A stretch of DNA of 64,000 bases from Sipunculus nudus. Its lineage: Eukaryota > Annelida > Sipuncula > Golfingiida > Sipunculidae. Numbering within the stretch: position 1 is the first letter of the stretch; each line of letters starts with the position of its first letter. Positions 63,301 through 64,000 of this stretch are shown here, piece by piece. The stretch is taken from the NCBI GenBank assembly GCA_026874595.1, contig CM049322.1:1659900-1723899 (forward strand), written 5' to 3'. A model generated the notes under the pieces. The model was not told the origin of the DNA. It saw nothing but the letters and a program-made list of their open reading frames with translations, and did not search any database. The translations under genes and the position numbers were made by a program.

Positions 63301-64000
63301 TAACCTCAATAATCAAAAGTTTTTTTACCATATTCGACATAAATAGACTGCTGGGAAGTCTAACATTATATTATTTCTTCGGAAAATGGTCGGAAAACGC
63401 ATTTATGGAGACATAGTTCCTTTGCTTACACTTTGCTTACGCTTTGCTTATGCTTTGCTTACGGTGAAAACACCAAAGAACTCAAGCATTTTTCTGCAAA
63501 TACAGACAAGTATGAACCATAGGGACACAGCCTGGTTCCGTGGCTACACAATAGTGCCTGTTAGTCATCATGAATCTAAAAATTAAGGGTCAAACCGTTA
63601 CATCTAAATCAGAAATAGATAATACTATAAATTTCAAAAAAGTGATAATATCGGGATTAGATACCCATTTTTCTTTTTTACCTGAATTGATCAACAGTTA
63701 TGTTCCAAATTCGACATAAATAGACTCTTGGAGAGCCTAATATTATATTTTATCTTCAGAATATGGTTCCAAATCGCCTTTATGGAGACATAGTTCCGTT
63801 GCTTACATTTTGCTTACGCTTTGCTTATGCTTTGCTTACGAAGAAAACACCACAGAATTTAAACATTTCTCTACAAATACTCACAAATACTACCCATAGG
63901 GACACTGACTGGTTCACTGGCTACACGATTATACCTGTTGGTGGACAGTACTCTAAATATTAGGGGTCAAATCGTACAATCAAAATCAGAAATAGCTATT
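60376..64000 (+). repeat. Second large duplication, copy 2 (cut by the window edge)
   Basis: Order: B5 (60376), A3 (60749), B1 (61126), A3 (61502), B3 (61879), A1 (62256), B4 (62633), A3 (63009), B3 (63386), A1 (63763, ATGGTTCCAAAT). It repeats 46825-51000 apart from a missing B2-A1 dimer (47575-48325 in copy 1). Private changes carried over include GGTCGCAAAACGC, CTTAGGGAC, CCTCCATAATC, GCCTGGTAGTC and CAGTAATGTTCC. The array runs on past the right edge. Confidence 0.9.
60927..60947 (+). other. Junction of a one-dimer deletion
   Basis: Left of this point the unit matches 47198 (GTTAGTGGTCAG, where the A1 unit at 47949 has GTTGGTGG). Right of it the sequence matches the end of 47949 (TATTAGGGG, CTAGTTTAGGG, CCTCCATAATC), not TATTTAGGGTC of 47198. 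The crossover lies inside a stretch of about 20 bases that is identical in both parents and removed 751 bp. This is the most sharply resolved rearrangement in the window. Confidence 0.82.

Larger units (their letters stand above)
1..64000 (+). repeat. Two-family (A/B) satellite array with higher-order repeats
   Basis: Direct head-to-tail repetition fills the window edge to edge. Counting the conserved ATG that opens each unit gives 170 units between 138 and 63763, mean spacing 376.5 bp, single spacings about 373-382 bp. Units belong to family A (85), family B (84) or one chimera (8802). A and B alternate strictly apart from that chimera. Subtypes used below, by diagnostic bases: A1 CAGAATTTAAACATTTC; A2 GTTAGTGTTCAG; A3 CCGATTTTAAGCATTATTC; A4 CAAACACTC with GTTAGTGGTCAG; A5 CAAATCTCC; A6 GACATTTTTTATTTGC; A7 AGTTTCCTTGC with TTAGAGGTCAG; B1 TTTGTTTACACC; B2 GCTTTTCTTACGG; B3 TTCCGTGGC; B4 TTCCCTGGC with GAAATTGATAA; B5 GCTTTTATTACGG; B6 CCTTGCTAACAC; B7 GCAAAAACAGAC. 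Being a satellite is what the sequence shows; a centromeric location is inference. Confidence 0.98.

Noticed and set aside
138-63963. About 150 small protein genes of 66-87 codons
   Set aside because: All lie at one offset of a satellite unit, match no family I know, vary mostly by amino-acid replacements and include stops and frameshifts that were copied freely. I report the frames only as a property of the repeat.
1-64000. CRISPR array or bacterial iteron/origin repeat
   Set aside because: The units are 377 bp and homologous end to end, with no unique spacers, no cas genes and no replication gene.
1-64000. 5S rDNA, tRNA or snRNA tandem genes
   Set aside because: I saw no conserved RNA gene core, no A/B box pair with a cloverleaf and no Pol III-type gene in either strand of the unit; T-tracts alone are not evidence.

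Overview
The whole 64 kb is one uninterrupted tandem array of satellite DNA. I recognise no conventional gene, RNA gene, mobile element or unique sequence. The repeat unit is about 377 bp, roughly two-thirds A+T in the lines I counted, and always in the same orientation. Using a conserved ATG as an arbitrary unit start, I count 170 units from position 138 to the right edge (mean spacing 376.5 bp), preceded by a partial unit at 1-137. There are two diverged families, A (85 units, ATGGTTGCAAAT start) and B (84 units, ATGGTCGGAAAA start), about 84% identical over their first 201 bp. They alternate A-B-A-B, so the basic repeat is a dimer of about 754 bp. One B/A chimera at 8802 breaks the alternation and shifts its phase for the rest of the window.

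This organisation (64 kb without a unique base, diverged monomer families, higher-order repeats, nested duplications) points to a eukaryotic satellite, most likely pericentromeric or centromeric heterochromatin, from a long-read assembly. I do not recognise the family and cannot name the organism.

Shared point variants define subtypes A1-A7 and B1-B7 and give this layout. 138-2396 is a hexamer A1-B1-A2-B2-A3-B3, also complete at 9557, 17086, 50963, 54730 and 56989. 2397-9556 is mixed and includes the phase-breaking chimera. 9557-23489 has two hexamers in mixed blocks related by a 7.53 kb duplication. 23490-32523 and 32524-42310 are tandem copies of a 24-unit block, the second one dimer longer. 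42311-46824 is mixed. 46825-60375 is copied from 60376 to the window end, the second copy one dimer shorter; inside it 49833-57365 is a tandem pair of 3767 bp decamers.

A 66-codon frame is open in 153 of the 170 units, but A and B differ in it by 27 nonsynonymous against 4 synonymous bases, and stops and frameshifts have been copied along with the larger duplications. I read these frames as accidental. The most conserved part of the unit is a run of four 11-bp direct repeats of the form TTTGCTTAYRY, a candidate protein-binding or DNA-shape element. The interest of the window lies in its satellite evolution; I found no evidence of an enzyme-based or defence system.
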